A stretch of DNA of 64,000 bases from contig JAHFWL010000248.1 of NCBI GenBank assembly GCA_021292165.1, positions 310,001 to 374,000 of the forward strand, in the 5' to 3' direction. Below, piece by piece: positions 1-11,364 of the stretch. Each line of letters starts with the position of its first letter. Position 1 is the stretch's first letter. A program made the translations under genes and the position numbers. The notes under the pieces were generated by a model that was given only the letters and a program-made list of their open reading frames with translations, did no database searches and was not told the DNA's origin. Origin of the DNA: Shinisaurus crocodilurus (Eukaryota; Chordata; Lepidosauria; Squamata; Shinisauridae).

Positions 1-700
1 CGGCCACCCTCTTCGCTGCCCTATCGATTATGCAGATGGGCCGATCAATCTGCCCTCTGCTGAGCCGAGCCGGGCATCGAGGCACTCCTGCCTGCCAGGG
101 CGAGGCGAGGCGAGGCAGGCAGCAGCCCGTCCACCCGCCAGACTCTCCGCCACGCCCGCGCCGCGCCGCTGAAACGCGCCCAGCCCGGGCAGCGTCGCCT
201 CCTTCGCCGCCGCCGCCGCCTGGCGGGGCACCTTCCCCTCCTGCCCGCGTCCGGCCCGAGGCACCTGCGCGGCGAGCGACACAAAGTTTGCTGGGGGACC
301 CGATCCAGGCGGGGGGCTGGGCCGGACCGGGCCGGGCCAGCCCCATGCAAAGCAGTCCGGGCGGGGCGGCAGCAAAGTTGCCACTTACGCGGCTAGCGGC
401 GGCGTCCTCCTCCCGCCTTCCTTCCTTCCAGCAGCAGGAGGGGGAGAAGACGACGAGGAGGAGGAAGGATTCCTTCCTCCTCCTCCTCTTCTTCTCCCCC
501 TCCTGCTGCTGCAGCTCCGGCGAGGCGGTTAATCCCGGGAGGCGGCGGCAGGGCTACAGATCCCATGAAGGCTGCAGAGAGAGTGAGTGAGCCAGGCAGG
601 GGCAGAGAGCTGCGAGTGCGAGCGTGCCCCCCCAGATGTTGCGCCCGGTGCGGCCGGCCCCCCCTGCACCCCCCACGCTACGCCTCTGAAGGTTGCCTAT
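1..700 (-). promoter_or_regulatory. CpG island, probable promoter and first exon of a minus-strand gene
   Basis: This stretch is extremely GC- and CpG-rich and drops abruptly to AT-rich DNA at about 700, the usual look of a vertebrate promoter island. On the minus strand there is a strong splice donor, CCGC|GTAAGT, with the last exon base at 389, so a non-coding first exon may span roughly 389-650 and continue off the left edge. Next to the 3' end of NTN4, the conserved amniote gene order places USP44 on the same strand; that identity is inference from gene order only, since no USP44 coding sequence is visible. A weaker plus-strand donor-like site near 579 (AGA|GTGAGT) means a plus-strand transcript cannot be excluded. 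Long open frames here are products of GC content and show no recognisable protein. Confidence 0.6.
429..511. repeat. 83-bp near-perfect palindrome
   Basis: The left arm 429-469 and right arm 471-511 are 41 bp each, with a single unpaired base at 470. Pairing base by base gives two mismatches (451/489 and 454/486). The left arm is purine-rich and starts CAGCAGCAGGAGGGGGAGAA; the right arm is its complement. It sits inside the CpG island, upstream of the minus-strand donor at 389, so a minus-strand transcript would carry a very stable hairpin. Confidence 0.95.
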
Positions 701-1286
701 CCCTGCTTTAAATTTTGTGAAATAACAACAGAAGAGGACTGATCCAGATCAGGACTGGACACAATGAATCCTTTCATTCAGCACCATTTTCCCAGTGAGA
801 ATCACCCCCTGAAGGTGATATTTGCCCCATTAGAAATAACTTATATATACAAGCCTGTACTTGTAAGTTTCCCCTAATAAGGCAAATAGCTGCTTTGGGA
901 AGGAAGGTTTTCATTGGCAACACTTCTCTTCCAGCATAATGATCCAGATTCTCTAAATTCAAAGGCATGGAAGAGCTGATCACAGATCCCCAAAGTTTCA
1001 TCTAGTTTGGGCCTTGCTGGCATGGTAAACCTTGTGTCTTGACTGTACCACTTCAGTCTGCAAGTAGGATCTCACAGGATTGGAATGCTGCCTCATAAGA
1101 TAATGTCAGGGAGAAGGCTAAGCCAGAACTCTCCTCTCAGTTATCTAGTTGTCTATCTTAAGGGCTTTTTTTGTATGGAGGAGTATTCGATCACATGAGC
1201 CCCACCTGCAGTCTAAAACAGTCCAGTCCAGACTCATGTTTATCACCTCAGTGAGAATTCGGTCTGAAAGCTTTCATAGTTTGTCT
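701..1286. other. intergenic, nothing recognised
   Basis: AT-rich intergenic sequence. I see no exon, RNA gene or recognisable repeat. Confidence 0.5.
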
Positions 1287-1825
1287 ATTAATATTAATTA
1301 ATTAATTAATTAAATGTATATCCTCCCTTTCTGCCAAAAATGACATTCAAGGCCGCTAACAATAATATACAGAAATCTTAACAAAGAAATCTTAATTAAA
1401 ACAAAATAATTAAAACACCACAATAAAAGATATAGGCAGCACCCAACTGCTCCCTTCAGCAGCAGACCAGCTAACATGGCAAAGGCCTACCTGAATAAAA
1501 ACGTCTTTGCCTACGCACCGAAGGACAACAGAGAAGGAGCCAACCGAGCTTCCCTTGGCAGGGAGTTACCAAGTCTTAGCGCGGTTACCAAGAATGCCCT
1601 CTCTTGCATCCCCACCAAACAAGTCACAGCCGCCGCCCCCCCCAATGTGCCTACCATTGCAATGGAACTGAGAGAAGGGCCTCCCTGAAGTTCTTAAAAC
1701 CCAAGCAGGCTCATATGGGAGAATACAGTCTTTCAAATACCCTGGTCCTAAGTCGTATAGGGCTTTTTAGGGCATAAGCAGCACTTTGAATCACATCAGC
1801 GGATTTGTTTTAAATCCAATACACA
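1287..1825 (-). mobile_element. L2/CR1-group LINE fragment (3' end)
   Basis: An (AATT)n tail at the left is followed by the common LINE 3' end and then decayed coding sequence. On the minus strand near 1730-1790 the translation resembles the end of the reverse-transcriptase ORF (KALYDLGPGYLKD), as in the better copies at 12.4-15.5 and 58.8-60.7 kb. Frame breaks are frequent, so this is an old, dead fragment. Confidence 0.7.
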
Positions 1826-2705
1826 TTTTGCAAACTACTAGGGGCTTGCACTATTTCTTCTAAAGTAGCATCCTTTTCGAGTTCCAAACCTAGTATGAAA
1901 AGCTAGGCACGGGGACAGGGCTAGAAAGCTTTCCCCCTAGTATTCCTTTCTCTTGCCTGTAGTTCTTTGATCCTGCATCATACAAAGGTTCAACTGTAAA
2001 TCTTCCATGGAGCTGATGAGAGAAAAAGGAAGGAAGGCTCCCACCTGCCAGAAGCAAGCACACAGCTTCTTTCTCAGTTGATTTCCAGGTTCTTTCTAGA
2101 ACCAACCGTAAGCGCTCGATTTGATTCTGTGCCTTTCTCTTTAAAAACCACATTTACTACAGAACTGAGTGTGTGTTGGGTTTTTTCCAAGGAAAGTGGC
2201 ATAAATTTAATATATTCTTTGAACCATATTTAAAATTAAAATTCCGATAATGTACTTGTTGGAAAATTTTAATACCTCTGTTTTCCCTGTGTAAGAAAGA
2301 GCAGGAGAAGCAGTAATGTAGTATTGGTGGAAACTGATTTAAATAACCAACAAGCAAGGATGCTGAAGGTCTAAAAGCACAACACAATGTAATTTTCATG
2401 AACAAAAGAATAGACTTGAAGCATTTTTGGACATGTAAAGGACATCTCAGACTTGAACTGTTCATTTTATCTGGGAGATCTTTCCCACATAGATATCAAT
2501 GGAAAATAGTGCTGTTAGTAGCAAGTAGGAAGTCCATATTTAGATAGTGTAGATCTACCTGTGACACTAAATGCACACACCCCCTCAACAGCAGATGAAA
2601 AGCCCAGACAGACAACCAAACTACCCTGGGGTGAAGTTTTCCCATCTCAGGTTTGCTGGGGGCCAGACTAGATGTGCTGTTAAATGCATCACTTGCAATC
2701 CTTTC
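1826..2705. other. intergenic, nothing recognised
   Basis: No gene or clear repeat is seen. Short open frames on both strands have no recognisable domain. Confidence 0.5.

Positions 2706-2751
<46 letters not shown>
2706..2751 (+). repeat. (AAT)15 microsatellite
   Basis: About fifteen uninterrupted AAT units, likely length-polymorphic. They create homopolymer runs of N or I in shadow frames. Confidence 0.97.
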
Positions 2752-3207
2752 GCAAGGACAGGACCACAGCATGCAGGGAGAGGGGATCTTGACAAAAAAT
2801 TCCCCCTCCTAAAGCCTGTATTAGCTCCTGGATGGAAACCTCTGTTGGCGCCAAGGGAGGCTTTCTAGGGCTAATAACAGGTTTTCTGAGGGTGGGATAT
2901 TCATCAGGACCAGGGCAGGAAGGTTAAACCTCCCCTCCACATGTGCTGCAGTCTTCATGAAAAAAGGTAGGGCGGGGGATGCCTGGCTGCTATTAATTTT
3001 TGTTTAGGCGACAATCTTTTACCCATTTACCTGGGTGTGAGCCGTATCGAACATCAGACTTGCTCAGTGGGACTTGCAAACTCAGTGGTTTGGTATGATT
3101 TCATCCTGCCAAATGGTAAGGAGGATTTCCCAAACATCAGGTGCAAATGTGTGGCAAAATGGTTGTCTAGATTAAGATATCATCCAGTTACACCTCCCCC
3201 CCCCTGC
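2752..3207. other. intergenic, nothing recognised
   Basis: No feature recognised. Confidence 0.5.
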
Positions 3208-3350
3208 TTAGTTTAGTTTAGTTTAGTTTATTGCTTACATTCTTAAACTGTCCAATAACAGAAGTTCTCAAGAGTGGTATACAGATAAATTAACACAAAA
3301 TAAAATACAAGATAACAATAAACAGTGACAATGAAACAGCACAAGATAAA
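3208..3350 (-). mobile_element. LINE 3'-end fragment with (GTTTA)n tail
   Basis: Five GTTTA units are followed by a stretch like the 3' untranslated tail of L2-group elements (TTAAACTGTCCAATAACAG and A-rich sequence). No coding part remains. Confidence 0.5.
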
Positions 3351-4797
3351 ACTTGTTGTTTTCTGTAGGGTATTTAGTTGGCCTTGCTGGAGACAAAATA
3401 TTGATCTAGGTTATACACTGTCTTGACCCAGCCAAGAAAATATATTTGGATCTTTTCAGTTAAAATATCTTCTTACATTTATTTCCTTCTTTTCTGATGC
3501 ATGGTAAAAGAAAAAGATCACACTGAGGCTACAACCCTATTCTTATTTCACTTCTATGGGAGTAAGTCCCATATATGGGCGCCCATGTATGAGTTCTGGC
3601 GAGACATGCATCAGAGTGAACTGTGAGTGCATGATACTAAAATTGTTTGAGCATTTTATTTTCATAGTGGAAAAAACCATTTAACAGCACTTTTATTTAT
3701 TTAATGATGTTTATGAATTGTTTATGTTAAAATAAATTTCTAAGCTGTGTAGAAAAGAACAGTATAAGATCATAATTCAGTACTGTATTTTATTACTGTA
3801 TACAGAAGTCAAAATTACCTTCCTGGGAATGCTTGTTGAAAAAAGTATGTTTTCAGCAGGTGCCGAAAACCTAGCAATTAGACAAAAACCTGTCTTATTT
3901 TTCTAATTTTGCCTGGATGAATATTTTAGTCTAAAAAGGCACACATGAAAACCATTTTAAATCTTTTCATTTTAAAAATATTATTCTCTGGAGAGATAGA
4001 GATGCTTCATTCGCATCTGCTTTACTCTGAATGTTGTGTTAATATGAATGAAATACATTTAAAATGTGTAAATAGTTGACTCAAAGCACCAGCTCAGTTC
4101 GCATGAATAGGCCTTTTAAGCTTCTCTGCCCTTTCTGCCCCTTGGTTGAATAGATAAATAAAGAAAAGAGGCCTTATTCTTTTTGTGGAGTCTTAATTTA
4201 AAAGATCTTTGCTAAATCAACCAAAGTCACCCTTCACACTTTCACCCGATCACTTACTGCTGCTTAAGTTGCTTGGCACAAACTGTATAAATAACTCTTT
4301 GAAAGAGTGCTATTTTTTGGGTGTGTTGAAACTAGACTCTTCTGTTATGTACCAACAACAGTGTGGTCTTTCCCAGACAGACAACATGAAGTCTTGCAGC
4401 TGATGGGATGAAGCCTCCAGATTGCTATATAATTAGATGGATGGAGCTTTTATCCTCTTGACTTTTTTCCTTCAGTAGCATAGATCCCAGAAAAAGGGAG
4501 GATAATCTGTGAGGAATTCCCACAGGGGTAAAAAGATTGTTCAGAACCTACGATTTTAATATTCTATCTAGATAAGCTGCACTAGTTATTCAGAACTAGC
4601 CCCTTTTCTGTACAGTGGAAGCTATTGATAACAACTGCTTGTTAGGCTGCATGTGGCCTGCACCTTCTCTACCACATTGCCAAAATTTGCGGCAGAAACC
4701 CCGCCACTGATTTGTCCCCAATTTTTGGTTGCAAACTGCTACAGAATGCTACAGTGGCCACCATTACAGTAGCTTCTCTGCAAGCTAGTGGGTTTAA
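3351..4797. other. intergenic, mostly unrecognised
   Basis: AT-rich sequence with no gene seen. Around 3525-3575 there is a short stretch with the GGGAGTAAGTCCCAT motif that recurs at 28.1, 53.7 and 63.2 kb and probably derives from a small palindromic transposon. Confidence 0.5.
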
Positions 4798-4833
4798 AAC
4801 TCTGGGTTGTTTCCCCCTCAACAACCCAGAGTT
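4798..4833. repeat. 14-bp perfect hairpin
   Basis: Arms AACTCTGGGTTGTT (4798-4811) and AACAACCCAGAGTT (4820-4833) flank an 8-base loop. The AACAACCCA vocabulary and the following GAACCAGGTCAT at about 4960 match the palindromic repeat family seen at 11.4, 30.3 and 40.9 kb, so this is probably a degraded member spanning about 4770-4975. Confidence 0.7.
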
Positions 4834-4986
4834 CCGGCTTTGCACAGCACAACAAACAAAAGCGGAAATGAAGCAGAACCAGCGAGCAGGCGGGAGGCAG
4901 TGTGCTTGCTCACTCCTGTGCAGCCCTGACTAACTATGGGTTGGTTGGTTGTGATGTTTGAACCAGGTCATAATTTATGAGAAGGT

Positions 4987-5012
4987 GGAGAGAGAGAGAG
5001 AGAGAGAGAGAG
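4987..5012 (+). repeat. (GA)n microsatellite
   Basis: Thirteen GA dinucleotides in a row. Confidence 0.95.
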
Positions 5013-5246
5013 GAAACAATATCTCTTTGGAACACTTTTTAAATTAAGAGTAGACACATACTGGATTAGTATTAGAGAAGGGCAAATATCCATGATCTCA
5101 TGCTTAGAAACAGCTATGATGATATAATTTATATTAAAGTTATGAGATCTACTTGCAAATTGTTTTATTTGTATGATCAGGAAAAGTCTAAATTCTTATA
5201 ATTTGTTTACCACAGCCTCCTTTGAGATAATTTTGACCTTATAAAA

Positions 5247-6148
5247 CAGGGGTCCTCAAACTACGGCCCGGGGGCCAGATCCGGCCCGGCGTGCCCTTCC
5301 ATCCGGCCCGGTGGCCACCCACCCGTGTCCGCGTGGGCTCTCCGCCGCCTGCGCGGGCTTACCAATTAATCTTTGCTCTCGGCGGAGAGCCGCCCGTGCC
5401 GCCCGCGCCGGTCCCGTCCCGTCGCTTCACTTGCGGCGCAGGCGGAAGTGACGTGCCGGGACCCTGCTCCGTCGCACTGGACCCCCGCGCTCTGTTTTTG
5501 GCGGGGGGAAACCAGGGCAACAGGACTGTTTAAGTGGCTCCGGCGGCGGCGGCGGCGCACAGAACCAGGGAGGCGGCGCGCAGGACCAGGTAGGCGGTGG
5601 GGGGGTAGCGGGGGGCTCCTGGGGGGCTGGGGGCTTTGGCGGCAGTGGTGGGGCGGCTTTGGCGGCAGCAGGTGCAGGTACGGCGGTGGCGGGGGGTGGC
5701 GGGGTGGGTCCAGCGGCGGTGGGGGGGTCCTGGGGGGGCAGGGGGTACGGCGGCAGGGAAGCGGCGCAGCTTTGGTGGCAGTGGGGGTGGCGGGAAGGGT
5801 GGTGGGGTGGGTACGGCGGTGGGGGGGTCCTGGGGGGCGGCGGGTACGGCAGGCGGCGGAGCGACTGTGCGGCGGGGTTTGGTGGTGGCGGCTGCAGGTA
5901 CGGGGGTGGGGGGGGTACGGTGGCGGGGGGCTCCTGGGGGGCAGGGGGTCTGGCACGGCGGGGCTTCGGTGGCGGTGAGGCTTTGGCGGCAGCGGCGGCA
6001 GCGGGTGCAGGTATGGCGGTGGTAGCGGGTCCAGCGGTGGTGGGTCCAGCGGCGGGGGGAGGGGGGGTTGGTCCCCCAACAGTCTGGCCCCCCAACAGTC
6101 TGAGGGACAATGAACTGGCCCCCCATTTAAAAAGTTTGAGGTCCCCTG
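5247..6148. mobile_element. non-autonomous hAT element with expanded G-rich interior
   Basis: The ends CAGGGGTCCTCAAACT (left) and AGTTTGAGGTCCCCTG (right) form hAT-type terminal inverted repeats. They are flanked by a perfect 8-bp duplication, TTATAAAA (5239-5246 and 6149-6156), fitting the hAT target preference. The 902-bp element has no transposase. Bases 5445-5535 hold a GC-rich module also found in two other hAT elements. About 5560-6060 is a G-rich minisatellite with (T/C)CCTGGGGGG anchors at about 5617, 5728, 5828 and 5932, i.e. 100-110 bp units. The long proline- and glycine-rich open frames on both strands are by-products of this composition. Confidence 0.93.
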
Positions 6149-6156
6149 TTATAAAA

Positions 6157-7059
6157 TATAACATCAATAGGACGACTATTAATGCTAATGCTAGAAAATC
6201 TCTTATGCTGATTTCCCCTATAACTGTTATATGAATAAAATATAGGCACAGAGTAGGTAATGTGAGCATGCAGGTGTCTGCAAATGACCAGATGTCATGG
6301 CAATATTTACACTCAGGGGTTTAAAAACTTGGATGCAGTAGAAATGCTTTAAGAAAATGTTCTGTGTGCTGGAAGCTGAATTACTACCAACAACACAGAG
6401 CTGTTTGGAAATCTTCCTCCCAACGCAGGCCAGGCTTATGAAATCTTACCATGTCTGAACACTGATTGAGAGTTGTATTTTGCTACATTTGGGGTATATA
6501 TACTATTGCAGTGTATCACCCTTCGGCCAATTCTGAGCCACACTACAACTGCTATGTTACATCTGAAATGGTATTGATTGACATTTGTCCTGGTTAAGTT
6601 TGCAGTGCCAGCGCAATGCCCATAGGTCATGAGACTACATGGGTTTAGCAATCTGTGCACCCAATTTTAAACACTTACTTGATTGTGAAGAGTTCACAGA
6701 AGCAGGTCATTAGTTGCCAAATGAGGGCCATGCTGACATGACTCCAATTAGCAATTGTGTGAATAATTGTTGTTGTTTTTAAAAATTAAATACTAGGAGC
6801 GGGGGGGGGGGCAGTCCAGACTGAGACCTTGGTGTGGGGGGGAGGTATGGTGAATTCATCCTTTGCCCCCTGCTGTGATCCCTGTTAGAATCTGCCCACC
6901 CCCACCCATCCCTGTTATTTGCACTGGAAGGAAATTTTCCATTGGCATGAATGGAGCTTTCCTTCGCAGTATAAATAGTAGGGAAAAGCACCCCGCCCCG
7001 TCCTTTATAATACTAGAACCCAGGGTTATCCAATAAAGTTGAGTAGTGGGAGTTACAGG
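6157..7059. other. intergenic, nothing recognised
   Basis: No gene or clear repeat is visible. Confidence 0.5.
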
Positions 7060-7345
7060 ACAGATAAAAAGAAGGAATTCACTTCCACAAGTTGCAATAA
7101 TGACCAGCAATTCAGAGGGCTGTGAAAGGAGATTAGACACATTTATAGAGGATAACACAATCAATGGCAATATGTTACCTCCAGTATCAGAGGCAGTATG
7201 CCAACTGATGAGAACATGAGCGGGAGGGTGGCTCTTGCACTTGTGAGCATTCCATAGGCATCTGGTTAGGCACTGTGGAAACAGAATGCTGGACTAGATA
7301 AGCCTTTGGTTTGATCCAGCACAGCTCCTCTTATGATCCTGTGTA
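7060..7345 (+). mobile_element. CR1/L3-like LINE 3' fragment
   Basis: The right end (ATGCTGGACTAGATAAGCC, then TTTGATCCAGCAC) is the familiar CR1-group 3' terminal region. The preceding 200 bp translate as broken C-terminal reverse-transcriptase ORF. It is old and non-functional. Confidence 0.6.
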
Positions 7346-8149
7346 GATGTGGGAGGGACCTGTGATCCAGATGGGAATAGATCACTATAGGTGGCAAAGC
7401 GTTAGATCCCCCTATCCCCAGCCAGGGTCCTGATCTCAGTTGGGGCTGCTACACCTACTATTTACTTCTTTAAAAAAAAAAATCAAAAAAAAAATCATGT
7501 AGTCACATTTAGTTTGGCACTAAAATTCCTTAAAAGGAAACAAGTAGTGCTGCTTCAACTAAAAGCACTTTGCCTTAAAAAAAATAAACAAAATCAAATG
7601 AGTCAATGTAGAAAATGTAGAGCTTTTATTACATCATTATGTAAAACTGTAGAAAGAACCAGCACCACTATCTCATTATATCTTACAATTGCAGTGTAAG
7701 TATGAAGTTTAAAAGGCTTCCAATTAAAATTACACTAAAACCCTCTGACCTCATTCTTGTCATTCCTATGAAAGTGGAATGTTTCAGAAGCAGTAGCAGC
7801 CAAAGACATTGTTAAATGCATTTTACCTTCCCAAGATGTTGGCTTTTAATATGTATTAAATATTTCGCGAAGTTATACTTTGCATGTCCAGATGCATGCT
7901 GAACATTACAAATTGGTAAAATCCTTATTTTGTAGCAGGGAGAGGCAACTGGTGGTGAGGTTTTTTTGTTTTGTTTTAGATCTAATGACTATATTTTAAA
8001 AGTGTATGCAGAATTGGATAGCCACAGCCAAATTTGTATTTTGTATGTTATTATGGTAGCTATGAGGCATGCCAAATTACACTCAGCATATTTACTGTGA
8101 ACTAACACATTCTTACTCAGAAATTCAGAACTGTTGTGCCCTTGTGCCT
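7346..8149. other. intergenic, nothing recognised
   Basis: AT-rich, no recognised feature. Confidence 0.5.
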
Positions 8150-8157
8150 CACAGCAG

Positions 8158-8322
8158 CAGGGCCGGTGCTACCATTAGGCCAACTAGGCAGCTGCCTAGG
8201 GCGCAAGGCTAAAGGGGGTGCCAGAAATGCCTTGAAAAAAAATACAGCACTCTCAAGTGGGAAGGGGGGGAGCTAAATATCTGATCTTGCTTAGGGCACC
8301 AAACTGCCTTGCACCGGTCCTG
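8158..8322 (+). mobile_element. hAT MITE, CAGGGCCGGTGC family
   Basis: The ends CAGGGCCGGTGC and GCACCGGTCCTG are inverted hAT-like termini. The interior carries the family signature AGGCAGCTGCCTAGGGCGC. Flanking octamers are CACAGCAG and AGCAGCAG, 6 of 8 matching, so the duplication is degraded. The copy at 62741-62904 is the same family in the opposite orientation and similar over its full length. Confidence 0.88.
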
Positions 8323-8366
8323 AGCAGCAGATAATACAGATGTCATGAGAGTCAAGAAACATAATT

Positions 8367-8597
8367 TTTATTTATTATTATTATATTTATACTCCGCCTT
8401 TTTTCCTGCAAGGAACCCAAGGTGGCTTACATAGTCCTCCTCCTCTCCCTTTTATCCTCACAACAACCCTATGAGGTAGGTTAGGCTGAGAGTCAGTGAC
8501 TGGCCCAAAGTCACCCAGTGAGTTTCATGGCCGAGCAGGGACTAGAACCGGATCTCCCGAGTCCCAGTCCAACACTCTCACCACTACGCCACACATA
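8367..8597 (-). mobile_element. tRNA-derived SINE with MIR-like core
   Basis: Read on the minus strand it begins with a tRNA-like head. An A-box-like TGGCGTAGTGG lies near the right end and a B box, GGTTCTAGTCCC, is the complement of 8538-8549. A core follows (ACTGGGTGACTTTGGGCCAG) and then an L2-like tail ending in TTATTATTATTATA. Partial copies of the family occur at 20.6, 29.2, 49.4, 54.3 and 61.8 kb. Confidence 0.82.
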
Positions 8598-9984
8598 ATG
8601 AATGTGGAGTTTGTTTTATATGCCCCTTTCCTGGTTGGTTGGTCAGTCTGTCTGTCTGTCTCTCCCTCTCTCTCAGCAGTCTTGCAAAGCTCCACAACCT
8701 TAAGGGCTAGAAATATTTTTAGACAAAAAGGTGGAATTGTCCAGATCCCTCAAAGAACCTATAGGCTACGGAAAAGTGCACTGGGATACCCGAGACAGTT
8801 CTTGGGCTGTTGGATGCCCTTTCCAGTATTCAAGTATTGTTTTGCACACCCTTTTTTGCGAGCAATGTGAAGTCTCCCTGGCAGCCTTGACAGGATCAAT
8901 TTCCACTGGAGGCTTGCAAGGTCTTTGTAATCTTCTGTTTATTTACAAAGATGCTGGCTACGAAGACAAGCACTCAGATACAATGGTAGTACCCCCCAAA
9001 ATAGTATCTGTACTCCAGTACTTTCCAAACTACTGCTTTTCAACTCACCTTGCACACAAACAAGAACAATACTGTTGGTGCTAAGAAGGGAGGAGAGGGT
9101 TCCTGTTCCTTGTCAGACCTTTCGTAAAGTTCTCATTCTTCAGATTTGGGAAATAATGTTGTCTGGGTTCTGAGCCAGACACAGCCCAAATCCAGGTGTT
9201 CCCCTCAACGTGAGTGAAGGGGCAGAGTGCCCACTGGTCTTGTTCCCATCCTGCCATTGCATCCCCTGCCATCCCTGCCCCCCTCCACCCACAAGGTGGG
9301 GAAACATCTGTAAAGGGGAGCCTGGTGTACATGTGTAGGTTCTCCTCATGACTGGGAACGCTGATTTTCCCAATCACATTGCTTCCACCGCATGGGTGGT
9401 GGCATGGTGGGTCTGGTGGGGGATGTGATGGCGGAATTACAGTCTCATGGAGGGAATGCCCAAATAAGGCATTAGTTAAAGTGCAATCTAGCATAGGTCC
9501 TTTTGAGAGAAGAAGACAAAGTAGTGACTGGGTTCACATGATCACAGAGGGAAAATGTGAATTAGCATTCTGATGCAAATAGATTTTATATTTGCATTAC
9601 AACATGATTGAAGCAAGAGTCCCCACAAACTAAAGCAGGAGTCATCACAGTGGTGGCTCATTTTCCTTCCCTGTGCATGCAGGTTGCAGCAACCTAATTA
9701 GCATATATATCCTCGCCAGACGCAGGTTGTTGTGATGTCCAAACCCAGCAAAGGTGGGTGGCTACGGTGGTTTACAAACCACCAGAAACCCATGGGTTTT
9801 GTGGGAACTTGCCCAGTTTGTCTTCTCTGCAAGTGTCAAGAACCATCCCAATATGCATTAGAACTTTTCTAGAGTTTATGGGAAAGAATCTTCCATCGAG
9901 GACTGTCTGCAGGACATAGCAGCCTGCTATATCTTTGCTCAGTTGGGTTGCAGAGAGCACAATATAACAGTGCTCCAGCATGTG
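8598..9984. other. intergenic, mostly unrecognised
   Basis: A short (GTCT)n run lies near 8645-8665. Around 9640-9790 there are GGTTGTTGTG and ACAAACCAC segments that may be a decayed palindromic repeat. No gene is seen. Confidence 0.45.
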
Positions 9985-10325
9985 CATTCGCTCCCTATTG
10001 TCTTCCAGGGTGCAAGTTTTGGTCCATGAAGCAGTTAATATCTTGGACCCTAAATGCCCCAGAGAACACCTTTTTGACTCTCATCCATTCAAACTGCAAG
10101 GGCCCATAAAGGGGCATTCTCAGTGGCATGCCCACAGCTATGAAACTCTCCTGTAAAACTTCCCTCCTTGGGCTGGCATTCAGTGGCTTGGTTTCAGCAG
10201 GTGTACAGCAACATTAATTTAACTAGATATTTTATTTTTATGGTGTGTGCTTTACTTTATTTTTAAACTATTGTTATCTTCCCCTGAAACTATGGGAAGG
10301 AGTGAGATAGAAATTGACCTAATCA
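9985..10325 (+). mobile_element. diverged L2-like LINE fragment
   Basis: With frame corrections the plus strand reads as the last part of an L2-type ORF2 (FSVACPQL-like and NSPVKLPS-like segments) followed by a T-rich 3' end. It is ancient and full of stops. Confidence 0.55.
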
Positions 10326-11364
10326 AGTAACACTCAGTAATGTTCAGTGTGTTGGCCTTTGCCCCCGTTTTAATATATCAGCAAATTATTTACTTACTAT
10401 AGAAAGGTTCTACTTTAAATAGCAGTCATTAGCATGGTGTCCTAGCAGGGGGTTAAAATGGGGGCTATGAATTCTTGCCCTTGTTCATTATTATTTATTT
10501 CACCATTCTGAAGCTCTGTGGCAGGAACTGCACAGTTCTCAGAGTGGACTGGGACTTGCACACTTCAGAAAACAGATTTGTATTTGGTCTGTTTGGTCAA
10601 CTAGAGAGAAAACAAGCTAGGAGGTGATAAAAATGTCAAGGTCATAATGTTCATGGAAGCTTTTTGACCAGCCAGGAATTTTTATTAATTCTTTAAATGC
10701 AAATACCGAGGCGCCGTAGACACGTTCCATACCTCCCGCAGAGCTCTAGTGGAAAATTACAATTAGCTTTCCAGAATGAAAATATAGTACTGAACACAAG
10801 CGGCCAAATGCTTCTTGTACATGGATGCATATTTATCCCCAAAGTACCTCAAATCTGTTGATATTAGGATAGCCTCATGTTACTGCGGAACCGAGAGCCT
10901 GGTTTTGGCCCAAGAGCAGGGCTTATTTTGTTTCAGGGATGCTGTGAAAGTGTTTCCACTTTTTGTGTGGCAAATGTGCAGAATAATAGATATGAGTCTG
11001 ATTCAACAACCTGCCATGTCACACATGTGTGTATTCCTGTGAGTTCCATTGAAGTCTGTGAGATGTTCAGGTGGCTGAGACCCCAACTAGATTTGAGGGC
11101 AGCAGATCACTTTGTTTAAGCGCTCATCTGCCTTAATAATGTGTAGAAAAGGGATGAAGATCTGATTTTTGAGCAAAAGGGCTGTGTGGGTGAAGAGCAT
11201 TGAACCCGCCCTGTGCCTACCACCTTACTCTTCTCCTGAATGCCTCTCCTCACAAATGCTTTTCTCCCAGCTGAGGTCATTTCCAGTTCTGCCATTTTCA
11301 GTATCAAAACTTAGCTGAGGAGAAAAGCTCTTGGGGAGGTAAACTGTGTGAATGAAGATTTGAC
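10326..11364. other. intergenic, nothing recognised
   Basis: No recognised feature. Confidence 0.5.

Noticed and set aside
30..590. 186-codon frame and overlapping minus frames in the CpG island
   Set aside because: Composition is proline, arginine and alanine runs with no domain; frames on both strands stay open simply because GC-rich DNA lacks stops.
565..590. Possible plus-strand first coding exon (ATGAAGGCTGCAGAGAGA then GTGAGT)
   Set aside because: Only six codons, no downstream plus-strand exons recognised, and a better donor exists on the minus strand. Kept only as a caveat.
5366..6269. Proline-rich and glycine-rich frames of 190-280 codons
   Set aside because: They lie inside the G-rich minisatellite of a hAT element and run in several frames at once; no real protein.
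8538..8549. Pol III A and B boxes suggesting a tRNA gene
   Set aside because: The tRNA-like head continues into a core and a LINE-like tail and recurs across the window, so it is a SINE; no cloverleaf was found.
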